A stretch of 64,000 bases of DNA, taken from a virus. Location of the stretch: IMG/VR virus record IMGVR_UViG_3300027973_000031, positions 1 through 64,000 of that record. One strand, 5' to 3'. The notes under the pieces are model-generated. The model made no database searches and was not told the origin of the DNA. It saw nothing but the letters and a program-made list of their open reading frames with translations. Shown here piece after piece: positions 42,188 to 50,212 of this stretch (the first letter of the stretch is position 1; every line of letters starts with the position of its first letter). The position numbers and the translations under genes are program-made.

Positions 42188-45082
42188 ATGTCAGTAAAGA
42201 AATTTAAATTTGTTTCACCTGGGGTATTTTTAAGAGAAATAGATCAATCACAAATTCCTGCACAACCACAACCAATTGGACCAACCATTATTGGTCGTTC
42301 AAAAAGAGGTCCGGCATTAAGACCTGTAACAGTGAATTCATATTCTGAATTTGTTGAGTTATTTGGCGAGCCTGTTGCTGGTGGCGGTGCTACTGGTGAT
42401 GGATGGAGAGATGGAAATTATGATGCTCCAACTTATGCTGCTTATGCTGCACAAGCTTGGTTGGCAAACAGTGAAACAGTTAATTTCGTAAGACTACTTG
42501 GTGTTCAAGACGATCAAGCCAGCGGAACAACAAACAATGCTGGTTTTTCTGGATGGAAAGTAAATGATCCATCTGCTGGCGCTCCTGCTGGCGCTCATGG
42601 TTTGTTTGTGTTCCCAAGCTCTTCAGCAGCAGCTACAAATATTTCTGGAACATTAGCCGCAATTTGGTATTGTACAGGTTCAGTTCCTATTTTATCTGGT
42701 ACAGTTGCTGGTGCTTCATTACTAACACAATCTAACGGTGTTATGATTAAAGCCGATTCTGGTAAATTTACCGTTTATGTTTCTGGCTCAACACAAACAG
42801 ATGCAAATAAAAAAGTTCAATTTTCTTTTGATTCTACTTCTGGAAACTTTATTAGAAAAGTATTCAATACAAGCCCAAGAAACTGTGATACGGGTATTGC
42901 TGGTCCAAGCAGCCCTGCTGGTTTGTGGTTAGGAGAAACATTTGAAAACCAATTCTTACTAAATGCAGAATCATTTGGCTCAAATGGAACAGCAAACACT
43001 GCATCTACAAATTCATCTGATTTTTATGCAATGGTTCTTCCTTTGAATTATTATAGCAATCACCTTGGTGAAACACCAGATACACATGCAGCAAGAACAG
43101 GATGGTATTTTAGACAATCACCTGTTCAGGGCGCTGCTGATACCAGCTACGCTGCTACATCAATGACAAAATTGTTTAGATTTATCGCAATTGATGGCGG
43201 CGACTGGGCAAGATCAAATGTTAAAATTGAAATTTCAAATATCAAACCGCCAGTAAATGATCTAATCAAGTATGGATCGTTTGATGTTGTCGTTAGAAGA
43301 ATTGACGATGTTGATAACAACAGAAAACAACTAGAATCATTTACTGCTTGCTCTTTAGATCCGACCTCTCCTGATTTTATTTCAAGAAAGATTGGTGATG
43401 TATCATACACTTATGATTCGGTTACACAAAAATTAATAAGACAAGGAACAAACGAAAATGTTTCTAAATACATTAGAGTAGATTTACATCCAGATTTTTA
43501 TCAAACATTATCACCAGATGCATTACCTTTCGGAGTATTTGGTCCTCTAAAACCAATTACCTTAAGTGGCACATTTACTACTACAGTAGACGGTGGTGCT
43601 ACAGGACTTGTAGCTGCAAACGGCTTCAGCATGGCATCCGCCACTAATTCTACGGGTTCTCTAACTTCGATGACAGCTATCAAGCTTGCATTCCCAGAGA
43701 CACTTGTAAGAAGCACGACTTCCGAAGATGGTTTATCAAGCTATAAGCAAGCTTCATTTGGATTTAAATCCACAAGAACAACAGCTTCTTTTGTTTATGA
43801 TACATCAAACGTAGATACACTAAGATTACCTGCTGGTTCTACAGCTTTGAGTGAATTTGTATCCGGTATCGCTTCTAGCGCAACAGAATACTCTTGGTAT
43901 TTCACTCTAGATGAACTAGTAAAAACAGGTACATCATCAAGTATTTCGTTTACAAATACACCAGGTTCTAGAACAGGTGGTTCTGCTTATACTGCAACAA
44001 CAGGAAAAACTTATATTGATCTATTAAACACAGAACAAATCAGTTCTTTCTGTTCCCCGTTACAAGGCGGCACTGACGGATTTAACGTATTCGAGAAAGA
44101 ACCACTAAGAAACCTAGCAATCAGCGCTGGTTCTACTGCTCAATCTAGCTATGTTTACAATACATACAAGAGAGCAATCGATACAATCAAGGATCCAGAA
44201 TTCATTGAAACAAACATTGTTTCTGTCCCTGGACTAGTTTATGAGCCTTTGACTCTATATTTAATGCAATTAGCTGAGAACAGAGGAGACTGTTTAGCAG
44301 TCGTTGACCTCTCCGCTGGTTCAATAAACCAACCTACTTACATCTCTTCCTATGAAAAGACTTTAAGTACAGAGGCAGCAAGAATTCAAGATGTTGATAC
44401 AACTGTTCTACAAATCAAGAACAGAAACCTCAACTCAAGCTACGGTGCAGCTTACTATCCTTGGGTTCAAATTTCTGATGATACAACAGGACAGATTGTT
44501 AACATTCCTCCTTCTGTTGTTGCTCTAGGTGCAATGTCTTACACAGACAACGTACAAGCTCCTTGGTTCGCTCCAGCTGGCTTTAATCGTGGTGGATTAT
44601 CACTAGGGAACTCTGGTCTAACAGTAGTTAACTCTGTATACAGATTAAACTCTCAAGACAGAGATAAACTATACGATGTAAGCATCAATCCAATTGCTTC
44701 ATTTCCAGCCGAAGGACTAGTTATCTTCGGACAGAAGACTCTACAAGCCACTAAGAGTGCTCTTGATAGAATCAACGTTCGTAGACTACTTCTATACGTT
44801 AAGAGAGGAATCTCAATCATTTCCAAAGATGTTCTCTTTGAGCCAAATGTTGAGGCAACTTGGAACAAGTTTGTTGGTAGAGCCGATCCGTTCTTGGCAG
44901 AAGTTAAGTCTAGATTTGGTGTTACAGACTTCAGAATTGTTCTGGACTCTACAACAACAACTCCTGACTTAATTGATCAAAACATCATGTATGCAAAGAT
45001 CTTTATTAAGCCAGCAAGAGCAATTGAATACATCGCAGTTGACTTCTTTATCACAAATACAGGCGCATCATTCGCAGATTAA
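42188..45082 (+). CDS. 18: Tail sheath protein, T4 gp18-like
   Basis: A 964-residue contractile sheath subunit. The N-terminus 'FKFVSPGVFLREIDQSQIP...GPTIIGRSKRGPALRPVTVNSYSEFVELFGEP' and the C-terminal 'GQKTLQATKSALDRINVRRLLLYVKRGISIISKDVLFEPN...TWNKF' are standard sheath ends that form the inter-subunit mesh. It is much longer than T4 gp18 (659); the excess (about 110-330 and 450-640) should be surface domains. Of two in-phase alternatives, the ATG at 42188 is used; ATGs at 42181 and 42184 are in other frames. The tail tube gene follows 14 bases on. The tail sheath contracts and drives the tube through the envelope. Confidence 0.94.
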   Translation: MSVKKFKFVSPGVFLREIDQSQIPAQPQPIGPTIIGRSKRGPALRPVTVNSYSEFVELFGEPVAGGGATGDGWRDGNYDAPTYAAYAAQAWLANSETVNFVRLLGVQDDQASGTTNNAGFSGWKVNDPSAGAPAGAHGLFVFPSSSAAATNISGTLAAIWYCTGSVPILSGTVAGASLLTQSNGVMIKADSGKFTVYVSGSTQTDANKKVQFSFDSTSGNFIRKVFNTSPRNCDTGIAGPSSPAGLWLGETFENQFLLNAESFGSNGTANTASTNSSDFYAMVLPLNYYSNHLGETPDTHAARTGWYFRQSPVQGAADTSYAATSMTKLFRFIAIDGGDWARSNVKIEISNIKPPVNDLIKYGSFDVVVRRIDDVDNNRKQLESFTACSLDPTSPDFISRKIGDVSYTYDSVTQKLIRQGTNENVSKYIRVDLHPDFYQTLSPDALPFGVFGPLKPITLSGTFTTTVDGGATGLVAANGFSMASATNSTGSLTSMTAIKLAFPETLVRSTTSEDGLSSYKQASFGFKSTRTTASFVYDTSNVDTLRLPAGSTALSEFVSGIASSATEYSWYFTLDELVKTGTSSSISFTNTPGSRTGGSAYTATTGKTYIDLLNTEQISSFCSPLQGGTDGFNVFEKEPLRNLAISAGSTAQSSYVYNTYKRAIDTIKDPEFIETNIVSVPGLVYEPLTLYLMQLAENRGDCLAVVDLSAGSINQPTYISSYEKTLSTEAARIQDVDTTVLQIKNRNLNSSYGAAYYPWVQISDDTTGQIVNIPPSVVALGAMSYTDNVQAPWFAPAGFNRGGLSLGNSGLTVVNSVYRLNSQDRDKLYDVSINPIASFPAEGLVIFGQKTLQATKSALDRINVRRLLLYVKRGISIISKDVLFEPNVEATWNKFVGRADPFLAEVKSRFGVTDFRIVLDSTTTTPDLIDQNIMYAKIFIKPARAIEYIAVDFFITNTGASFAD

Positions 45083-45096
45083 TAGGAGATTAATTT

Positions 45097-45672
45097 ATGG
45101 CTAAACAGGCACCAGCAATTCCAATTTGGGCAGCAGACTCATCTGGGCTAGACCCAAAAAGAGCACATCGGTTTATTTTGAACTTAGCAGATGTTCCTGC
45201 CTATTTCGTTAAGACATCCGGTGTTCCTCAATTGACAATTGCAAACTCTGCAAAACATCAATTTCTTGGACATACATTCAAGTTTCCAGGGTCTGCAACT
45301 TGGAATGATTCACTAGACGTTGTTCTCGTAGATACAATTGATTATAACATGGCTCAAAAATTTGCAGATTATATTAGAACAGCTGGCTATGTCTATCCAT
45401 CTCAGTGGAATGAAAGTTCATCTGATCCACAGTTCTTTAGAAAAACAATTTCTAAAGCTAAGTTTCCATTTAAGCAAATGAGATTGGACAGAATTGATGC
45501 AGATGGCGTTATGTATGAATCTTGGGTTTTAAATAACTGTTTTATCAATAAAGTACAATTTGGTGATCATGGTTATGATAAAGAAGACTTAATGAATGTC
45601 ACAGTAAGTATTACATACGACTGGGCTGAACTTAGAGATTCAAAGGGTAATGTACCTGCTTATCCGAAGTAA
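45097..45672 (+). CDS. 19: Tail tube protein, T4 gp19-like
   Basis: A 191-residue tube subunit. 'RAHRFILNLADVPAYFVKTSGVPQLTI' and 'HTFKFPGSATWNDSLDVVLVDTIDY', then 'YESWVLNNCFINKVQFGDHGYDKEDLMNVTVSITYDWAEL' near the C-terminus, form the typical tube beta-barrel. Hexamers stack to make the DNA channel inside the sheath. The length matches T4 gp19 (163) plus small insertions. TAGGAGATTA precedes the ATG. A related tube-like gene follows 6 bases later. Confidence 0.9.
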   Translation: MAKQAPAIPIWAADSSGLDPKRAHRFILNLADVPAYFVKTSGVPQLTIANSAKHQFLGHTFKFPGSATWNDSLDVVLVDTIDYNMAQKFADYIRTAGYVYPSQWNESSSDPQFFRKTISKAKFPFKQMRLDRIDADGVMYESWVLNNCFINKVQFGDHGYDKEDLMNVTVSITYDWAELRDSKGNVPAYPK

Positions 45673-45678
45673 AAACAA

Positions 45679-46407
45679 ATGGCAGCTATTTTTGGTAAAG
45701 AACATTTAAAAGATGGAACTCAAGCCGCTTTATCTGACAGATTTATGTTGGAGATAGAGGGGCTTGATTTTGCTTTAGTAGAAAGTGTTTCAAGACCAGG
45801 TTATAAAATAGAAACAGAAGCATTTCAGCTAATGGAATATAAATTTAATTTTCCAAAAAGAGTAGAGTATGATAATACAATTGATTTAGTAATCATTGAG
45901 TTGTTAGATCCAGAGATTAGTTTGACTCAAATGGAAAATGTAATGTCACGATTATTAAATAATAATTTTTATACAACCCCATCAGGTATAAGAGAACCAA
46001 AAAATCCTTTTATTGGACAACCAAAAGCCGTAGGGGGAGTTGGAGTAATTAATCAAGGTTCTACAAATAATACTTTTAATTTATCTAAAGAAGCTTTAAC
46101 GGATGCATTATCTATGGGCACAAGATCTTCTGTTGTAATTCATACTTTAGATGCCGATGGTAGAAAATACGAAAGCATGAGATTAAGCGGTGCTATGGTA
46201 ACGAATGTAAAATTTAGTGGTCTAAAATATTCTTCATCAGACATAAATAAAATAACTTTAACTTTAACATTTGATTATGTTGATTTTGGAAGAAATGGTA
46301 ACTATAATTATGGTGGAACTTATGATAAATTTAGAGGAACGTTCCCACAACTAGATAGCGTTTTAAGAGATGCTGTAAATAAAAAATTAAAACCAAAAAC
46401 AAAATAA
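45679..46407 (+). CDS. Second tail-tube-fold protein (paralogue of gp19)
   Basis: A 242-residue protein whose strand pattern repeats that of the preceding tube subunit: 'LSDRFMLEIEGLDFALVESVSRPGYKI', 'EYKFNFPKRVEYDNTIDLVIIELLD' and 'YESMRLSGAMVTNVKFSGLKYSSSDINKITLTLTFDYVDF'. It has an extra loop (about 100-145) and a basic C-terminus. It is probably a specialised ring at one end of the tube or at the baseplate junction, rather than the main tube. No strong ribosome binding site lies in the 6-base gap, so less may be made than of the main tube (inference). Confidence 0.7.
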   Translation: MAAIFGKEHLKDGTQAALSDRFMLEIEGLDFALVESVSRPGYKIETEAFQLMEYKFNFPKRVEYDNTIDLVIIELLDPEISLTQMENVMSRLLNNNFYTTPSGIREPKNPFIGQPKAVGGVGVINQGSTNNTFNLSKEALTDALSMGTRSSVVIHTLDADGRKYESMRLSGAMVTNVKFSGLKYSSSDINKITLTLTFDYVDFGRNGNYNYGGTYDKFRGTFPQLDSVLRDAVNKKLKPKTK

Positions 46408-46417
46408 AGAGGTATAA

Positions 46418-47236
46418 ATGAGAAATTCAGATAAGTTTGGACAGTCACAAACTGTTCCTAATAATTTTTCTAGTGGGTATCAAACTCCTACAGAAATAGT
46501 AGAACTACCATCAAGAGGAAAATTATATTCCGATGATCATCCGCTAAAAGACGCTGAAACAGTAGAAATTAAATTTATGACAACCAAAGAAGAAGATTTA
46601 CTTATTTCTCCTTCTCTAAATGAAAAAGGCGTAGCTCTTGATAGAGTTATTGAAAGTTTAATTATAAATACAAGAGTTGATGCTGCTACATTAATTCCTG
46701 GTGATAAGAATGCAATTCTTATGGCTGCTAGAAAAAGTGCTTATGGCAGTGAGTATTCTTTCTCTGTTGTTTGTCCAAGTTGTTTAACAGAAAATCAAAT
46801 ACAAGAATCATTGGACAATGTTAAAATAAAAGAAATTGTTGAAGACGAGTCTGCAAAATATTTAGAGAGTAGCAATATTTTAATCGTTTTACCCAAAAGC
46901 AAAGCCTCTGTTGAAGTAAAGATATTAAACTCAGAAGACGAGAAAGTAATAGAGGAAACAACAAAGAAGAGAATTAAAAATAATCTTCCAGCAGAGGAAT
47001 TAATAACAAGATATAGAAGAATGATTGTTTCAATAGATGGATCATCAGATGCGGCATATATTAATAATTTTATAATTAATAACCTTGGAATTGCAGATTC
47101 GAGATTTTTGAGAAAAAGATTTATGGAAATGGTGCCAGATATTTCATTTAATTATTCACATAATTGTTTAAAGTGTGACAGGATTTTAGAAGGAGGGGTT
47201 CCCATTGGAACCGACTTTTTTTGGCCAAAATTTTAA
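46418..47236 (+). CDS. 26: T4 gp26-like baseplate hub / tail-assembly protein
   Basis: A 272-residue protein. 'TEIVELPSRGKLYSDDHPLKDAETVEIKFMTTKEEDLL', 'RVDAATLIPGDKNAILMAARKSAYGSEYSF' and two CxxC pairs ('CPSC' near 128, 'CLKC' near 253) match the T4_baseplate (gp26) family. It assists assembly of the baseplate hub. It lies between tube genes and the tape-measure-like gene, which is where many phages place tail-assembly chaperones. Its final 32 bases overlap a TTG-start ORF in the +1 frame, and a run of seven T occurs in the overlap. AGAGGTATAA precedes the ATG. Confidence 0.72.
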   Translation: MRNSDKFGQSQTVPNNFSSGYQTPTEIVELPSRGKLYSDDHPLKDAETVEIKFMTTKEEDLLISPSLNEKGVALDRVIESLIINTRVDAATLIPGDKNAILMAARKSAYGSEYSFSVVCPSCLTENQIQESLDNVKIKEIVEDESAKYLESSNILIVLPKSKASVEVKILNSEDEKVIEETTKKRIKNNLPAEELITRYRRMIVSIDGSSDAAYINNFIINNLGIADSRFLRKRFMEMVPDISFNYSHNCLKCDRILEGGVPIGTDFFWPKF

Positions 47237-47414
47237 TTTTATTAAATTAAGCGCTGAATTTGTCAATAACTCATATGAACAAATATTTATGATGACTTAT
47301 TATATGAATTGGACTTTTTTTGATGCCTACTCTCTTCCTGTCAAATTAAGAAACTGGTTTTTTGATAAGTGGATGGATAAGAAAAAATCTGAAAACGAAG
47401 TAGTTAATGAATGA
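47205..47414 (+). CDS. 69-residue protein starting at TTG, overlapping gp26-like gene
   Basis: A short ORF rich in aromatic residues ('YEQIFMMTYYMNWTFFDAYSLPVKLRNWFFDKWMDKK'). The TTG start is supported by AGAAGGAGGG 8-15 bases upstream. It overlaps the end of the gp26-like gene by 32 bases in the +1 frame. It may be made independently, as T4 gp51 is, or as a +1 frameshift extension of the gp26-like protein at the T7 run (47216-47222), in the way tail-assembly chaperones extend G to GT. The tape-measure-like gene follows 11 bases later. Function inferred from position. Confidence 0.6.
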   Translation: MEPTFFGQNFNFIKLSAEFVNNSYEQIFMMTYYMNWTFFDAYSLPVKLRNWFFDKWMDKKKSENEVVNE

Positions 47415-47425
47415 GGTATTAATGA

Positions 47426-49042
47426 ATGGCAGTAGAAACTAGTTTATCTGCAGAAGTAACTGCTTTAGGAAATGCACTTGGAAGAATTATACCAGGGGCT
47501 TCCGAAGCAGTTACTTTATTTAAAGATTTATCGTCTGGTGCGCAAGGGGTTTATAATGCGGTAGCAAAAAATGTTGATACCGTTGAGTCCTATAGAATTC
47601 AATTAACCAAAGCCTCAGGTGCTACATCTGAATTTGCAGAGCAAATAAGAAAACAAACATATGCTTTAAATGAATACGGCGTTTCATATAAAAAGGTTGT
47701 AGAAGCAAACGTTGCAATCGCAGAAAGTTATTCTAAAGCGACATTTTCTTCTGCCAAAACCAGACAAAATTTTGAAGAAGAAAGAGAGACGTTACAAAAG
47801 TTAGTAACTGTAAATGAAAAATTTGGAGTAGGACAAAGAGAAACGATTGATTTGGCAAATAAATTAACCAATTCAGTTTTTAATAATATTGGTGGTGTAG
47901 TTAAATTTTCTGATACTTTATTGAAATTTTCTAAAGAAACAGGACAACCATTTTCAAATACACTACGCGAATTTGGAACCTACTCAGAAAGATTTGTTAC
48001 TGCCATAAGTTCTGACGCTGCTATAAAATCTTTTACTACATTAGAGCTTTTAGCTAGAAGAGCTGGATCTTCTGTAAGTGCTCTTGTTGGTAGTATTTCA
48101 AAGTTTGATGATATCGACGAAGCTTTCTCATCGGGCGGACAAATTAACAGAGTTCTATCTTATTTCGGTGGAAGCCTTGATACATTAGCAATGGCAAGTG
48201 CCAGCGAAGAAGAAAAAGCGCAGATGCTTTTACAATCAATTAGCAGTATCTCAGAGCAGTTTAATGCTCAGATGACAGATCCTAATGCGAGAAGAAGCGT
48301 ACTAAAAGAATTAACAAAACAAACTGGTTTAGATATAAATACCATAACTGGTCTTCTAAATAAAAACAATGATTTATCTAAAGATTTACAATCAATAATA
48401 AGAACACCAACTGTTACCGGTATTGGTCCCGAGATACCCGCAGAAGAGAAGAAGAGAATGGCTATGGCTGTCACTTCTCAAGCAGAGGTAGATGAAATTA
48501 AAAAAGAAAATTTATATATTGGTCCTTTAACTTTTGCTCTAGAAAAATTTCAGGCAAATCAAAAATCTATGATAGTAGAAACAAGTAGACTTGTGGCTGG
48601 AGAAGTAGATAAAGGCTTTTCAAAATTATTAAAAACAGGAGATGTTCCTGGCATGTTGACCAGCTTTGCTTCTGCAATTGATTTAACAACAAAGGCATTT
48701 ACCAAACAAGGTGGGTTTGAACAATTTCAAACAGCGCTTAATCGCGGTTTAGTTCCAGCAGTTGATTCGGTAGCTGCTACTTTCAAGAAAAATTTAACTA
48801 CTCTAGATTCAGATAAATATCAAGAAAATTTAAATAAACATGCAGAGAAACTTCAGCAAATTGATAAAACTAGAAGAGAAGAAGATAGCAAAAGACACGC
48901 TAAAGCTGCTGAAGATGGGGTAATAAAAGGTATGGCAACTGCTAGATCAAATGAAAAACCAAAAGAAGTTTCTATCAATGTTAGACTAATTGACAAAGAG
49001 GGTAGACAAGTTGGCGTAAGTAATTTAATCGCACAAGTGTAG
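47426..49042 (+). CDS. Tail tape-measure protein candidate (gp29-like position)
   Basis: A 538-residue protein, helical, with almost no cysteine or tryptophan. The N-terminal 'VTALGNALGRIIPGASEAVTLFKDLSSGAQGVYNAVAKNVDTVESY' and regular amphipathic segments across 1-300 resemble tape measures. The length is close to T4 gp29 (590), and the order sheath-tube-gp26-tape measure-baseplate supports it. It would span the tube lumen and set tail length. The C-terminus changes to a Lys/Glu-rich region and ends with a beta strand, 'EVSINVRLIDKEGRQVGVSNLIAQV', perhaps a hub anchor. ATGAGGTATTA before the ATG supplies a ribosome binding site. Confidence 0.65.
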   Translation: MAVETSLSAEVTALGNALGRIIPGASEAVTLFKDLSSGAQGVYNAVAKNVDTVESYRIQLTKASGATSEFAEQIRKQTYALNEYGVSYKKVVEANVAIAESYSKATFSSAKTRQNFEEERETLQKLVTVNEKFGVGQRETIDLANKLTNSVFNNIGGVVKFSDTLLKFSKETGQPFSNTLREFGTYSERFVTAISSDAAIKSFTTLELLARRAGSSVSALVGSISKFDDIDEAFSSGGQINRVLSYFGGSLDTLAMASASEEEKAQMLLQSISSISEQFNAQMTDPNARRSVLKELTKQTGLDINTITGLLNKNNDLSKDLQSIIRTPTVTGIGPEIPAEEKKRMAMAVTSQAEVDEIKKENLYIGPLTFALEKFQANQKSMIVETSRLVAGEVDKGFSKLLKTGDVPGMLTSFASAIDLTTKAFTKQGGFEQFQTALNRGLVPAVDSVAATFKKNLTTLDSDKYQENLNKHAEKLQQIDKTRREEDSKRHAKAAEDGVIKGMATARSNEKPKEVSINVRLIDKEGRQVGVSNLIAQV

Positions 49043-49054
49043 TGGAGAAAAAAG

Positions 49055-49852
49055 ATGGCAAACGATATAAAAGATAAATTAGGTCTTAAACCAGCTGACA
49101 TGATACAGTTAGTTAATGAAGACCCAAGATCAAAGACTTCGTTCTTCTCAGAAACTGCATTAAAAGTGCAGTATCCTATGTACAATTTGTTTATTGAATT
49201 TCCAACTATTAAAAATAAAAATTATAATAGAGTAATGTTCCCAGCATACATTAGCGAAGCAATAACTGATACATTTACGCCAACTTATTCTGATGCTGGT
49301 AGTGTGTTTGGTAGAATGGATCCTATTCCAATCTATTCAAAAACAACAAGATCAATAAAGGTTGCATTTAACATACCAGCAAATAGTATTAATGATGCCA
49401 GAGAAATAAGAAAAAAATTAGATATAATGGCAAAAAACATGTATCCTACTTTTGAAAAAGCTTCTGGCTCTAATTCAAGACTTATCATAAGAAAACCACC
49501 TTTAATACGTATTAAATTTGGTAATATTATATGTAATCCACTAGATGAATATAGTGGTCTTCTTGGAATTTTAAAAGGAGGTTTATCAATAAGCAACGAC
49601 CTCGCCAGTGGAGTTTTTACAGAATGGCCAGGACAGGAAATTTATGCAAAGAAATATTCACTAAGTTTAAACATGGATGTATTACATGAGTTTACACCAG
49701 GATTTGTTTTAGTCGGAAAAGATGAAGCACCTTTTCAAGAAGGAAAAATGGTTTTTCCAGGTGTTTCTTTTAATGATAGCACGAAACCTAGCACAACTGC
49801 AAAAAATCAACAAGATAGAATCAAAGAAGCAGAAAAAAAACTATTTGGTTAA
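49055..49852 (+). CDS. Baseplate-tail tube junction protein (gp48/gp54-like)
   Basis: A 265-residue protein. 'YPMYNLFIEFPTIKNKNYNRVMFPAYISEAITDTFTPTYSDAGSVFGRMDPIPIYSKTTRSIKVAFNIPA' resembles gp48/gp54-type proteins of T4-like phages, which have a tube-like fold and start tube assembly on the baseplate. Further beta strands follow ('SLNMDVLHEFTPGFVLVG'), with a polar helical end. It sits between the tape-measure candidate and a gp53-like gene. A GTGGAGAAA site precedes the ATG. The choice between gp48 and gp54 cannot be made here. Confidence 0.58.
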   Translation: MANDIKDKLGLKPADMIQLVNEDPRSKTSFFSETALKVQYPMYNLFIEFPTIKNKNYNRVMFPAYISEAITDTFTPTYSDAGSVFGRMDPIPIYSKTTRSIKVAFNIPANSINDAREIRKKLDIMAKNMYPTFEKASGSNSRLIIRKPPLIRIKFGNIICNPLDEYSGLLGILKGGLSISNDLASGVFTEWPGQEIYAKKYSLSLNMDVLHEFTPGFVLVGKDEAPFQEGKMVFPGVSFNDSTKPSTTAKNQQDRIKEAEKKLFG

Positions 49853-49866
49853 TTGGAGTTTAAAAA

Positions 49867-50211
49867 ATGTCTTTATCTAGATACAAAGAAATGCAAATAA
49901 TAAGAAATGTAGATGATGATTATAAATTAATTTTTTCTTCTAGATTTCCTTATAATGGTATAGCTCAATATAACACAGAGAATTTAAGATACCCAACATT
50001 AACAGAAAGACTAGGCATGAAAGTACAAACAGAAACCTGGGGTTTTGGGTCTAGATTATATAAATATTCTTATATTTATTATGGAGATCCATCTTATTGG
50101 TGGGTCATAGCATGGTATAATAAGATAGGAACAGAAAACGAATTAACTTTTGGTAACGTTATTGAAATACCGCAACCACTAGATTATGTACTAACAACAT
50201 ACGGTTTATAA
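49867..50211 (+). CDS. 53: Baseplate wedge protein, T4 gp53-like (LysM-like)
   Basis: A 114-residue protein. The C-terminal half, 'ETWGFGSRLYKYSYIYYGDPSYWWVIAWYNKIGTENELTFGNVIEIPQPLDYVL', has the wedge/LysM-like pattern of gp53 and tail protein X: a helix, 'GDP..WWVIA..N', then 'G..I.IP.PL'. In T4, gp53 joins wedges to the central hub. The length is about half of T4 gp53 (196), so it may carry only the conserved module. AATTGGAGTTT precedes the ATG. The next gene begins one base after its stop. Confidence 0.75.
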   Translation: MSLSRYKEMQIIRNVDDDYKLIFSSRFPYNGIAQYNTENLRYPTLTERLGMKVQTETWGFGSRLYKYSYIYYGDPSYWWVIAWYNKIGTENELTFGNVIEIPQPLDYVLTTYGL

Positions 50212-50212
50212 A

